From assembly GCF_034929435.1 (NCBI RefSeq), contig NZ_JAYFUM010000006.1, forward strand, positions 1 to 64,000: 64,000 nt of DNA, in the 5' to 3' direction. The position numbers and the translations under genes were made by a program. This document shows, piece by piece, positions 1 to 7,527 of the stretch (within the stretch, counting starts at the first letter, position 1; each line of letters opens with the position of its first letter). Source of the stretch: Arcicella rigui. GTDB taxonomy: Bacteria; Bacteroidota; Bacteroidia; Cytophagales; Spirosomataceae. The notes under the pieces are model-generated. The model saw only the letters and a list, made by a program, of their open reading frames with translations, had not been told where the DNA came from and ran no database searches.

Positions 1-287
1 TGTTTTGCTCCTGCAACTTGCAGGAAGGAATTATCACACGATGTTTTGCTCCTGCAACTTGCAGGAAGGAATTATCACACGATGTTTTGCTCCTGCAACT
101 TGCAGGAAGGAATTATCACTCAATGTTTTGCTCCTGCAAGTTGCAGGAAGGAATCATCAGTCAATGTTTTGCTCCTGCAAATGGCAGGAAGGAATTATCA
201 CCCGATGTTTTGCTCCTGCAACTTGCAGGAAGGAATTATCACTCAATGTTTTGCTCCTGCAACTTGCAGGAAGGAATTACCGTATAA
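1..287. repeat. 41-bp tandem repeat array, seven copies, cut by window edge
   Basis: Seven head-to-tail copies of a 41-bp unit start at 1, 42, 83, 124, 165, 206 and 247. Each unit contains the dyad TCCTGCAA-N1-TTGCAGGA. The centre base flips in copy 4, and copy 5 has a damaged right arm. Most other changes fall at the unit end (CACACGA, CACTCAA, CACCCGA). There are no unique spacers, so this is not a CRISPR array. Because 41 is not a multiple of 3 and the unit lacks stops, all three plus frames stay open, but no gene is supported. The array begins exactly at the window edge and may continue to the left. Its function is unknown; a protein-binding repeat or a plain minisatellite is possible. 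Confidence 0.9.
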
Positions 288-442
288 TAAATTCTAAGTA
301 AAAAGATGTTTTAGGGTTTTTATGTTCAGGGTTAATGTGATACTTTTAGGGGATTGGGAGGTTTGTGTGAATTAATCCTATACCACTTACGATAAAACCT
401 TCACATATTAGCCAATTATGTAGCATTATTAAAGAATAAACA

Positions 443-1114
443 ATGAAAGTAACATTAGACAAAATAACTATCAGCAGGACGACAAATATTGCAATCCGTT
501 GTCCTCATTGTGGACATCAAGGAACGTTTATTCAAGTTCTATCTCAAGACCTTTCCACTTGGTATCGCAATCCAGGAAATAACTCTGAAGTTCCGGATAA
601 ATATCTTGGAATTAGAAAGTGTCCAAATGAAAAATGCCAAGGACATTTATTCTTTATTTCTGACAACAACAGAAATGTTCTAATGACTTCACCAAGCGAA
701 ACAATCCAGTTTGACAAAGAAAATATTCCTCAGAAAGTATTAAATGCATTTGAAGAAGCAATTAAATGTCATTCAAATTCTTGCTTCATTGCGTCTGCAA
801 TTATGATTAGAAAGACACTTGAAGAAATATGTATCGAACGAGGAGCAACTGGAGCTAATCTATTTAAAAAACTTCAAGACTTAGGCGGGAAGATAGTGAT
901 ACCTCAGGAACTTTTGAATGGAATGAATGAATTAAGGCTTTTAGGCAACGATGCTGCACACATTGAGGCACAAACATTTAGTGAAATTGGTAAAGAAGAA
1001 ATTGAAGTATCCTTAGAGTTTGCAAAAGAAATCTTGAAAGCAGTATATCAATATGATACTCTTTTACAGCGACTTAGAAAATTAAAAGATAAAGGAAATA
1101 ACACTCCCAAATAA
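443..1114 (+). CDS. DUF4145 domain protein with zinc-ribbon start
   Basis: 223 aa. The N-terminus has a CPHCGHQG knuckle (about residues 20-27) and a second Cys pair around residue 60 (KCPNEKCQGH), together a likely zinc ribbon. The C-terminal half (about residues 105-205) matches the DUF4145 pattern: an AIMIRKTLEEICIERGA helix, then LRLLGNDAAH with a conserved Asn/His. DUF4145 proteins are often found with or fused to restriction and defence enzymes, but their activity is not established. No partner lies next to it here. It stands alone between the tandem array and a REP-like element. No signal peptide or membrane segment is visible. The family call is reasonably safe; the role is unknown. 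Confidence 0.75.
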   Translation: MKVTLDKITISRTTNIAIRCPHCGHQGTFIQVLSQDLSTWYRNPGNNSEVPDKYLGIRKCPNEKCQGHLFFISDNNRNVLMTSPSETIQFDKENIPQKVLNAFEEAIKCHSNSCFIASAIMIRKTLEEICIERGATGANLFKKLQDLGGKIVIPQELLNGMNELRLLGNDAAHIEAQTFSEIGKEEIEVSLEFAKEILKAVYQYDTLLQRLRKLKDKGNNTPK

Positions 1115-1130
1115 TGTAAGCATTAAGCAT

Positions 1131-1360
1131 CAACCCTCGCTTTTCAAAGTATTCTTTCGAATTGAAGATAATTAAAATACAGACGCTGTACTCAAAGAGA
1201 GTAATTGTTAAGGGAAACAACAGCAAGAACAAAAGTCCCGATGGGGACAGTATATCGGTAGAAAACCACAAGACCATTTCCCAAACATAGTTCCGTAGGA
1301 ACGAAATATACCGTTCCTACGGAACTATGATTATCTTTCACAAAACATTTCTACCGATAT
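1131..1360. repeat. REP/MITE-like element, copy 1
   Basis: This element fills most of the 315-base gap between genes. It is related to 1940-2169; the last ~160 bases are nearly identical and the first ~70 diverged. It contains a small hairpin GTCCC-GATG-GGGAC near 1236-1249, outer inverted ends ATATCGGTAGAAA (1252-1264) and TTTCTACCGATAT (1348-1360), and a nested perfect 17-bp stem with 8-nt loop at 1287-1328 built from GTTCCGTAGGAAC. It has no coding capacity. The organisation fits a non-autonomous mobile palindrome. Confidence 0.8.
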
Positions 1361-1429
1361 TTTACTCCTACGGAGTATTGAGCTACTCGGTTATTTCAAA
1401 GTATTTTAACCAATATAATTTCACAATCA

Positions 1430-1927
1430 ATGAATTTCAGTTTGACTTATGTACTTGATAGGCAATACTATGAAGAAGCTTATCGGGAAATGATTTCTTC
1501 ATTAAAGCTAAAAAAATATGAGCCTGTTTTTGGAATCATTATGATTGTTTTTGGTATAGGTTTGTATTTATTGGATAAAAATAATAAGTTAAGTATATTT
1601 CCTTTTGTCTTTATTTGTCTGGGGATTTACGAGTATTACAAGGTTTACTATGAGAAGAAAAAGTGGCTAAAAGACAGATTAGATAGTAAAGTATTCAATC
1701 AGCCAATGACTCTTGAGTTTAATGAAGCCACGATAAAACACAGTAGCACCTTCGCTGATGGAGAGTTTAAATGGGATGGTCTTAAAGACATCGTTAAGAC
1801 AAAGAATGGCATTCTTTTAAAGCCTGAAAATGGTGTAAGTATATATTTACCCGATAAAATATTTAGAAGTAGCGAAGAAATTGAATTTATTCTTTCCAGA
1901 AAGAAAGGGGAAAAACACAAAAGCTAA
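1430..1927 (+). CDS. YcxB-like membrane protein
   Basis: 165 aa. Two closely spaced hydrophobic segments (about residues 34-50 and 56-72) are followed by a soluble C-terminal half with the pattern LEFNEATIKHSSTFADGEFKWDGLKDIVKTKNGILLKPENGVSIYLPDKIF. This order (short N-terminus, TM hairpin, small beta-rich domain) is that of the YcxB-like family, whose function is not known. The gene sits alone between two copies of the REP-like element, so it may have been carried or bracketed by them. The family call is moderate; an unrelated two-TM protein cannot be excluded. Confidence 0.6.
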   Translation: MNFSLTYVLDRQYYEEAYREMISSLKLKKYEPVFGIIMIVFGIGLYLLDKNNKLSIFPFVFICLGIYEYYKVYYEKKKWLKDRLDSKVFNQPMTLEFNEATIKHSSTFADGEFKWDGLKDIVKTKNGILLKPENGVSIYLPDKIFRSSEEIEFILSRKKGEKHKS

Positions 1928-1939
1928 GGCTGGCAATAT

Positions 1940-2169
1940 TTCCCTCGCTGTTCAACCTCTTCTTTCAAATTGAAGGATAAATAAAATGCAAACTCTGTCT
2001 GCAAAACGAGTAATTGTTAAGGGAAACAACAGCAAGAGCAAAAGTCCCGATAGGGACAGTATATCGGTAGAAAACCACAAGACCATTTCCCAAACATAGT
2101 TCCGTAGGAACGAAATATACCGTTCCTACGGAACTATGGGTATCTTTCACAAAACATTTCTGACGATAT
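1940..2169. repeat. REP/MITE-like element, copy 2
   Basis: This element occupies most of the 320-base gap between 1927 and 2248. Positions 2008-2160 are nearly identical to 1199-1351, a constant offset of 809. The central 17-bp stem-loop is intact (2096-2137). The right outer end is mutated (TTTCTGACGATAT instead of TTTCTACCGATAT), so this copy looks older or inactive. The GTCCC hairpin loop differs from copy 1 (GATA against GATG) while the stem is kept. Confidence 0.8.
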
Positions 2170-2247
2170 AATACAAAATAATTAAAAATTACAAACCAAA
2201 ATCTTAAACCTGCAAGGAGAAAGCACACCCCACAAAAAGCAAATATT

Positions 2248-2673
2248 ATGAAACCTCAACCATCGCTTTTATTTATTGTAGCAACCGTTCTACTCATACT
2301 TTTTGGTATTCTAACGAAAGATAAAACGATTGATATTCAATTGCACAATACTTACTTTGTGATTGGCAATTTGCATTTCGCAACGCTTTGTGGCGTACTG
2401 ATGATACTGATAGCCACGATTTACTATTTGATGGAACGAATAAAACGTCCCATCAAATTAAAGACGGGCTTTTGGCATTTTGGAATATTCTTCACTGGTT
2501 ATTTATTGCTTTTGCTGTCCTTAAACTTGCCCACTCCAAGACATTATTACGATACTCACAATAATATTTACCTTGTGCAAACAATGTTTTCAATCGGAGT
2601 AATTTTACTACTCACGAGCCTTGCCGTTTTTCTTTATGGTGTTACAAAAGCATTATTGAACCGACAACAATAG
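2248..2673 (+). CDS. Four-TM small protein resembling a cytochrome oxidase subunit I helix
   Basis: 141 aa with four hydrophobic segments (about residues 6-22, 40-62, 74-94 and 108-130). Residues ~29-48 read TIDIQLHNTYFVIGNLHFAT. This strongly resembles the haem-copper oxidase subunit I segment DIQLHDTYFVVAHFHYV that carries two haem-ligand histidines. Here the first is Asn (GNLH) and the second His is kept, and the Asp after LH is Asn. The protein is far too short to be an oxidase and lacks the other ligands. Short proteins of this kind occur in other Bacteroidota. The next gene starts immediately after the stop (TAG then ATG), so the two are probably co-transcribed. Function unknown. Confidence 0.6.
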   Translation: MKPQPSLLFIVATVLLILFGILTKDKTIDIQLHNTYFVIGNLHFATLCGVLMILIATIYYLMERIKRPIKLKTGFWHFGIFFTGYLLLLLSLNLPTPRHYYDTHNNIYLVQTMFSIGVILLLTSLAVFLYGVTKALLNRQQ

Positions 2674-3108
2674 ATGAAAACAGACAAGTCCATCCATAAT
2701 ATTTGTATTGCCTCCATCAAGAGAAGTACAATAAAACCATATAACTTTAAATGGACGAAGTTTTATGAAACAAATAGCGATTTTTCAGATAAGGGATTTC
2801 AAATTGAATTGGATGAGAACGAACTATTTATTTGTTCGACATTGATTGACAAGGACAATTTCAGCATTTTGACCACAAGAAAACTATTGACTCAACACGA
2901 CGGACAATTATACTCAGAGAATATTCAAGGTGCGATTGACAAATTATATGGAGATTTTAAAGGCTACAAAAACGATGATTTTACGTTCGGACTGGTTCAA
3001 TTACAAAACGGAAATGAGTTGAAATACTTTATTGAAACAGGAAAGGCATCAATGATTATGATAAATGGAGTGAGGACATTGATTAGGGCAACTCAAATGA
3101 ACAAATAA
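2674..3108 (+). CDS. Hypothetical protein
   Basis: 144 aa, soluble, no signal peptide. Its ATG directly abuts the stop of the preceding four-TM gene, implying one transcript. The sequence is a mix of charged and beta-prone segments (FQIELDENELFICSTLIDKDNFSILTTRKLLTQHDGQ; FTFGLVQLQNGNELKYFIETGKASMIMINGVRTLIRATQ). The latter part gives the impression of a small ligand-binding or immunity-type fold, but I recognise no family. The 219-base gap after it holds a strong hairpin at 3179-3222. Confidence 0.6.
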   Translation: MKTDKSIHNICIASIKRSTIKPYNFKWTKFYETNSDFSDKGFQIELDENELFICSTLIDKDNFSILTTRKLLTQHDGQLYSENIQGAIDKLYGDFKGYKNDDFTFGLVQLQNGNELKYFIETGKASMIMINGVRTLIRATQMNK

Positions 3109-3178
3109 CCTCAAATAGTGCAAGTGTTAAGTAAAGCCTCACTTAAACCTTAAACGAATACGCTCCTTCCCTTGATTA

Positions 3179-3222
3179 TTTTTCTATTAGCAAGCGAATT
3201 AATTCGCCTGCTAATAGAAAAA
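3179..3222. terminator. Bidirectional stem-loop
   Basis: The arms TTTTTCTATTAGCA and TGCTAATAGAAAAA flank an inner GCGAATTAATTCGC palindrome, so nearly the whole 44 nt can pair. U-tracts on both strands suit termination of the 2248-3108 unit. Confidence 0.7.
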
Positions 3223-3327
3223 AGTAATTTTAAAAGCTAACTTGGAGAAGTAGATAATGGAATTATAAATCGTTATTACTTTCATCAGCCTACAAATTAT
3301 TCTAAACACACATAAACAAGCATCACC

Positions 3328-4467
3328 ATGAAAAAAAGCCTCTTAATCCTTTGCCTATTGATTGTCAATTGTACTTTCGGACAAAACAAACAAGTCCTTA
3401 CAGATGAACAAAGACTCAATAAATGTATCACTGAAAATACCAATTACTTTACTTTCGACGGACAAAAACCCAATGGCAAAGGATGGACAATCCTTGAAAA
3501 TCTTTTTGCCGAAAATCAATTTGTTGCTTGGGGCGAGTATCATAATTCGCCAATGCTTTCTCTGCTGACAAGCTTTGCTTTGGAAAGTGCTTCAAAGAAT
3601 GGCTATAAAACTTGGTGCGTTGAAACAAGTCCGTTCGTGGCATCGGAATTAATGAAAATTGCTAAAACCAGTAATCCTTTAGAAACGATATTAAGTTTTT
3701 CAAAAGAGAATCATATCAGACCTACCTTTCCTTTTTTTGAAAGTAAGGAAGACATTCAAATGCTACAAACTGCCAGCAAATTGAATTATACGATTTGGGG
3801 AATCGACCAAGAATTTCAAATGACATTTCCCTATTGTATCAACCAATTGTATAGTGGCGTTCCGAGTTCTTTGAAACAACAGTACAAACCCGTTGCCGAT
3901 AGTCTATTGGCAAGATGGTGGATGCCAAAAGGCAAACTCTTGGATAGTTTAAGCAAAGTGGTGAAGTCGCCAAGTTTAAAACAATTAGCCAATGAAATTA
4001 AAATCTCAAAAGAGATTTATTACGAAGGCGACAATGCCAAAAGAGCAAGCCTGATGAAAAGTAGTTTTTACAAATATTATGATGCTTTGAAGTCTAAAGA
4101 TGAAAAGATATTCTTTAAAATGGGAAGTAATCATTTAGCAAGAGGTATGAATTTGATAACAAAAGTTTACGATATAGGAAATGCCATTTTTGAAGTAGCC
4201 GAACATAACAAAACTAATTTTACCAATGTGTATTGCATGGTAAGATATACCACTGAAAAAGGGAAAATTATTGATGATTTTGAAAGCGATGACAGTGAAA
4301 ATCCTAAAGTATTTTCAAAATTATACGATAAAGAAAAATGGGTTTTGGTAGATATAAGAAGTATCAGACGGAAAATTGCCTACGACGGTTCGCTAACAAT
4401 GGATACCTATCGTTTAATTGAAAAGTATGATTTTGTGTTGGTTTCTTCGGAGATTATGAAGGAGTAG
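3328..4467 (+). CDS. Secreted protein of the erythromycin esterase/ChaN-like (Tiki-type) group
   Basis: 379 aa. A lipid-free signal peptide (MKKSLLILCLLIVNCTFG, cut near residue 19) suggests a periplasmic or outer-face location. The motif VAWGEYHNSPM (about residues 66-76) followed by WCVETSPF and, later, FFKMGSNHLARG resembles the Gly-Glu-x-His, Glu and His motifs of the erythromycin esterase-like and ChaN/Tiki proteins, in which these residues form a metal or catalytic site. The length suits the esterase-like group. No resistance function is implied; most Bacteroidota members are uncharacterised. The operon that follows starts 23 bases later. The superfamily call is moderate. Confidence 0.5.
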   Translation: MKKSLLILCLLIVNCTFGQNKQVLTDEQRLNKCITENTNYFTFDGQKPNGKGWTILENLFAENQFVAWGEYHNSPMLSLLTSFALESASKNGYKTWCVETSPFVASELMKIAKTSNPLETILSFSKENHIRPTFPFFESKEDIQMLQTASKLNYTIWGIDQEFQMTFPYCINQLYSGVPSSLKQQYKPVADSLLARWWMPKGKLLDSLSKVVKSPSLKQLANEIKISKEIYYEGDNAKRASLMKSSFYKYYDALKSKDEKIFFKMGSNHLARGMNLITKVYDIGNAIFEVAEHNKTNFTNVYCMVRYTTEKGKIIDDFESDDSENPKVFSKLYDKEKWVLVDIRSIRRKIAYDGSLTMDTYRLIEKYDFVLVSSEIMKE

Positions 4468-4490
4468 TCTGAATACAATTGTTATTAAAG

Positions 4491-4865
4491 ATGAGTAAAA
4501 GAAACATTTATAAACTGTTAAACTATTGCATTGCAGGGGTTTGGTTCGTTAATGGGCTGTTTTGTAAGGTGTTAAATCTTATACCACGGCATCAACAAAT
4601 TGTTGCCAGCATTGTAAGTATTGATTATGCCCGATTTTTGACGCTTGCGATTGGTCTTGCCGAAATAGTAATGGCAATTTGGATTCTAAGTAAAATAAGT
4701 TCAAAGTTGAATGCTTGGGTGCAAATCATTATCGTCGCAATTATGAATGTACTTGAGTTTTTCCTCGTACCTGATTTATTGCTTTGGGGTAGATTCAATG
4801 CACTTTTTGCCTTGCTTTTCATTACTGTCGTTTATATCAATGAGTTTCGATTTAATAAAAACTAA
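4491..4865 (+). CDS. DoxX-like membrane protein
   Basis: 124 aa from the ATG at 4491; an in-frame TTG at 4479 would add four residues and is less likely. Four predicted TM helices are present: an N-terminal YCIAGVWFVNGLFCKVLNLIPRHQQIV segment, then ARFLTLAIGLAEIVMAIWIL, WVQIIIVAIMNVLEFFLV and a last helix ending YINEFRF. This is the layout of the DoxX-like family, small inner-membrane proteins of uncertain role, some linked to thiol or quinone redox. It is first in a compact group with the DUF2071, methyltransferase and membrane genes that follow. Confidence 0.7.
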   Translation: MSKRNIYKLLNYCIAGVWFVNGLFCKVLNLIPRHQQIVASIVSIDYARFLTLAIGLAEIVMAIWILSKISSKLNAWVQIIIVAIMNVLEFFLVPDLLLWGRFNALFALLFITVVYINEFRFNKN

Positions 4866-4879
4866 AACCGTTTTTTAGA

Positions 4880-5620
4880 ATGTTTTCTTGCCTGAAGAAT
4901 CAGCTTTTTGCCGTTGAAGCTTACTTCAAAAGCTCAGTTGTTTTAACATTTGCTGTACCCAAAGAACAGTTAGAAAATCTTCTGCCACCCTGTTTAGCTT
5001 TAGATGTTTTTGATGATAAATGGGCTTTTGTTGCCATTGCGATGGTACAAACCACTGATTTAAGACCCAAAGGATTTCCTAAATTTTTGGGAAACGATTT
5101 CTTTTTAATTGGTTATCGCATATTTGTTCGCTACACCAATACTGAGGGAAAAAGATTAAGAGGCTTATACATCTTAAAATCTGAAACAGACAAGCAGAAA
5201 ATGGAATACTTGGGTAATATTTTTACTCATTATAATTATTCGACTACGGATATTGTACAGACTCAAGAGGATACTTATACAAGAATAGCGTCTAAAAAAT
5301 CAGCCTTTGAAATTATAATTGAAAATTCTGAGCATGAAGTTGCATTACCTCAAAACTCGCCATTCAAAGATTGGAAAGAAGCCAGAAGGTATGCTGGTCC
5401 TTTGCCTTTTACTTTTCATTATGATGCAGAAAGTAAAAAAGTATTAATCATTGAAGGAATGAGAGAAAATTGGATACCAAAACCTGTACAAATAAAAGCT
5501 TACAAAATTTCCTTCTTGGACTCTTTAAATTTACAGAACATCGTACTTGCTAATGCTTTTGTTATAGAGAATATCCCTTATTTTTGGAAAAAAGGTAAAA
5601 TTGAAAGTTGGGAAAAATGA
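4880..5620 (+). CDS. DUF2071 family protein
   Basis: 246 aa. The pattern VLTFAVPKEQLENLLPPCLALDVFDDKWAFVAIAMVQTTDLRPKGFPKFLGNDFFLIGYRIFVRYTN is characteristic of DUF2071 (YqjF-like, related in fold to acetoacetate decarboxylase). The family has no proven reaction. The later GPLPFTFHYDAESKKVLIIEGMRENWIPKPVQIK segment also fits. There is no signal peptide, so it is cytoplasmic. It lies 14 bases after the DoxX-like gene and overlaps the next gene by ATGA, indicating translational coupling. DoxX-like and DUF2071 genes side by side suggest a shared task, perhaps on a lipid-like or quinone-like substrate; that is inference only. Confidence 0.8.
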   Translation: MFSCLKNQLFAVEAYFKSSVVLTFAVPKEQLENLLPPCLALDVFDDKWAFVAIAMVQTTDLRPKGFPKFLGNDFFLIGYRIFVRYTNTEGKRLRGLYILKSETDKQKMEYLGNIFTHYNYSTTDIVQTQEDTYTRIASKKSAFEIIIENSEHEVALPQNSPFKDWKEARRYAGPLPFTFHYDAESKKVLIIEGMRENWIPKPVQIKAYKISFLDSLNLQNIVLANAFVIENIPYFWKKGKIESWEK

Positions 5621-6372
5621 GAAAACCTTTTCAAGGAGTTTGGAATATTATTCGTTTTAATTGGCACTTTTATGTAGTGTCAATCGCTTTTCTATGTTGC
5701 CTTTTGTTATCAGAAAACTATTTAAGTTTACCTACAAAACCATATTTACGGATTATCGAATTATTTGTACTTGTGCCAACGCTTGTTTCCCTCTGTGTCT
5801 CATTGTATGTATATGATTTATCAGGTCTTTATCAGTTAAATTGGATAGATAATCGCTCCCCAAAACGCCCCATGACCATTGTTAATATTCATGCAGGTTT
5901 TGATGAAACAAGCACTTTGCTTGCGTCAAAGTTTAATGAAGCTGAACTTTGGGTATTCGACTTTTACGAACCAGAAAAACATACAGAAATTTCAATTAAA
6001 AGAGCAAGAAAAGCATATCCAAGTTTTCCAAATACAAAGTCGGTAAGTACCAATCATTTGCCAATTGCCGATAATACTGTCGATATGGTTTTTATAATTT
6101 TTGCGGCTCATGAAATCAGAGATGAACAAGAACGTATTACATTTTTTAAAGAATTGAAACGCATCATAAAACCAACAGGTACAATCGTCGTTACCGAACA
6201 TCTAAGAGATTTCCCCAATTTTTTAGCTTATAATATTGGATTTTTACACTTTTATTCCAGAAAATCTTGGTTAGAACTTTTTCAAAAAGCATCTCTCAGC
6301 GTTAAAAAAGAGCAGAAAATCACTGCATTTATTTCATCATTTATCATCACAAAAAATGGAATTGCATCTTAA
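5617..6372 (+). CDS. Membrane-anchored class I SAM-dependent methyltransferase
   Basis: 251 aa from the ATG at 5617, which overlaps the upstream TGA as ATGA; an in-frame TTG at 5608 is rejected. Two hydrophobic segments (about residues 18-36 and 48-68) precede a Rossmann-type methyltransferase domain. The glycine motif is degenerate (VNIHAGFDETS where GxGxG is usual). The acidic end of strand 2 is VFDFYEPE, and the post-motif NTVDMVFIIFAAHEI ... FKELKRIIKPTGTIVVTEHLRD matches the family. The weak motif I means SAM binding should be tested. It is the third gene of the 4491-6751 operon. Confidence 0.7.
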   Translation: MRKPFQGVWNIIRFNWHFYVVSIAFLCCLLLSENYLSLPTKPYLRIIELFVLVPTLVSLCVSLYVYDLSGLYQLNWIDNRSPKRPMTIVNIHAGFDETSTLLASKFNEAELWVFDFYEPEKHTEISIKRARKAYPSFPNTKSVSTNHLPIADNTVDMVFIIFAAHEIRDEQERITFFKELKRIIKPTGTIVVTEHLRDFPNFLAYNIGFLHFYSRKSWLELFQKASLSVKKEQKITAFISSFIITKNGIAS

Positions 6373-6751
6373 AATAATAGGAGTCCTTTTACTTATTTTA
6401 GCACTTGTTCATGGTGTTTTTCCAAAATACTTTAATTGGCAACAGGAATTAAATAAGCTGAGTTTGATAAATAAGCAAATGATGTACGTTCATACTTTGT
6501 TTATAGCTCTTACGGTTTTTTTAATGGGACTTTTATGTATATTTTCTTCGGATGAACTATCAAAAACTCATTTAGGAAAGCATATTTGTTTGGGTTTTGG
6601 TATATTTTGGGCGATTCGACTCTTGATTCAGTTTTTTGGTTACTCCTCCATTCTTTGGAAAGGAAAAACTTTTGAAACTACCGTTCATATTATTTTTGTC
6701 TGTATGTGGGCTTATTTGAGTTTTATATTTTTAAGTATTTATTTGGCATAA
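6356..6751 (+). CDS. Small integral membrane protein
   Basis: 131 aa with four hydrophobic helices (about residues 4-20, 40-62, 72-92 and 108-130). It starts inside the methyltransferase gene (17-base overlap), so it is translated from the same message. I do not recognise the family. It resembles the small four-helix proteins found beside DoxX/DUF2071 genes in Bacteroidota. Its likely role is a partner for the membrane-anchored methyltransferase or the DoxX-like protein, but nothing in the sequence proves it. Confidence 0.65.
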   Translation: MELHLKIIGVLLLILALVHGVFPKYFNWQQELNKLSLINKQMMYVHTLFIALTVFLMGLLCIFSSDELSKTHLGKHICLGFGIFWAIRLLIQFFGYSSILWKGKTFETTVHIIFVCMWAYLSFIFLSIYLA

Positions 6752-6822
6752 TTCAATAGTTACGTTACGAAGTATTAATACAATTCCACTTCAGTTCTTT
6801 AAGAAAACTCCGAAAGAAAACA

Positions 6823-7437
6823 ATGCTAAAAGAAACCTTCATCGCACTTCTGAACAACTATTCAGATAATAACAATCTGAACAATGAATTATGGACAGAA
6901 ATCGAAAAAAACTATTCCAATAAAAAGAGATTTTATCATACTTTACAGCACCTTGAGAATCTTTTAATACAATTGACGGAGATAAAAGATAGAATAGCAG
7001 ATTGGAATACTATGCTGTTTACGCTTTACTATCATGATATTGTGTATAATTCCCTAAAATCAGATAACGAAGAAAAAAGTGCTGAATTGGCAGCAAAAAG
7101 AATGAAGCAAATAGGGCTTTCTGATGAGCTTACAGAAAACTGTAAAAGCCAAATTTTAGCCACTAAAACACACAGAGTATCAGCAGATAGTGATACCAAT
7201 TACTTCACAGATGCAGACCTTTCTGTTTTAGGAATGCCTTGGGAAGAGTATGCTGTCTATTACAAAAACGTTAGAAAAGAGTATGCTATTTACCCAGACT
7301 TCGTTTACAATCCTGGACGAAAAAAAGTTTTAAATCACTTTTTAGTGATGGAACGCCTATTTAAAACAGATTTCTTTTATGATAAATTTGAATTTCAAGC
7401 AAAACAGAATTTACAGCATGAATTGGATTTCTACTGA
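6823..7437 (+). CDS. HD-domain metal-dependent phosphohydrolase (COG4339 type)
   Basis: 204 aa, cytoplasmic. Motifs in order: RFYHTLQHLENLL (about residues 33-45), LYYHDIVYNSLKSDNEEKSAELA (HD pair near residue 72, followed by the conserved N/E helix), ILATKTH, and FTDADLSVLGMPWEEYAVYYKNVRKEY. This set defines the predicted metal-dependent HD phosphohydrolases whose natural substrates are unknown. The length is typical. It follows the DoxX operon after a 71-base gap and may have its own promoter. A long inverted repeat lies just after it. Confidence 0.85.
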   Translation: MLKETFIALLNNYSDNNNLNNELWTEIEKNYSNKKRFYHTLQHLENLLIQLTEIKDRIADWNTMLFTLYYHDIVYNSLKSDNEEKSAELAAKRMKQIGLSDELTENCKSQILATKTHRVSADSDTNYFTDADLSVLGMPWEEYAVYYKNVRKEYAIYPDFVYNPGRKKVLNHFLVMERLFKTDFFYDKFEFQAKQNLQHELDFY

Positions 7438-7471
7438 GTATTGACTTGTCCTATTTTTCAAATATTTTTTA

Positions 7472-7520
7472 TATTATTCGTACAAATCTAAAAATTAAAT
7501 TTAGATTTGTACGAATAATA
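7472..7520. promoter_or_regulatory. Perfect 21-bp inverted repeat before the DUF4143 gene
   Basis: The arms at 7472-7492 and 7500-7520 are perfect reverse complements (outer sequence TATTATTCGTAC) around a 7-nt loop. The repeat ends 7 bases before the ATG at 7528 and lacks a U-tract on the right. It may terminate the HD gene, sequester the next gene's translation start, or serve as an operator. Confidence 0.6.
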
Positions 7521-7527
7521 CGATGAC

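Noticed and set aside
1..287. CRISPR array
   Set aside because: Repeats are contiguous 41-bp units without unique spacers, and no cas gene is nearby.
5..301. Long open frames in all three plus frames over the tandem array
   Set aside because: They follow from a stop-free 41-bp unit read in three frames. No start signal, no domain and identical repeats in each frame.
3328..4467. Macrolide-resistance erythromycin esterase
   Set aside because: Only the superfamily motifs match; the protein is secreted and divergent, so resistance cannot be claimed.
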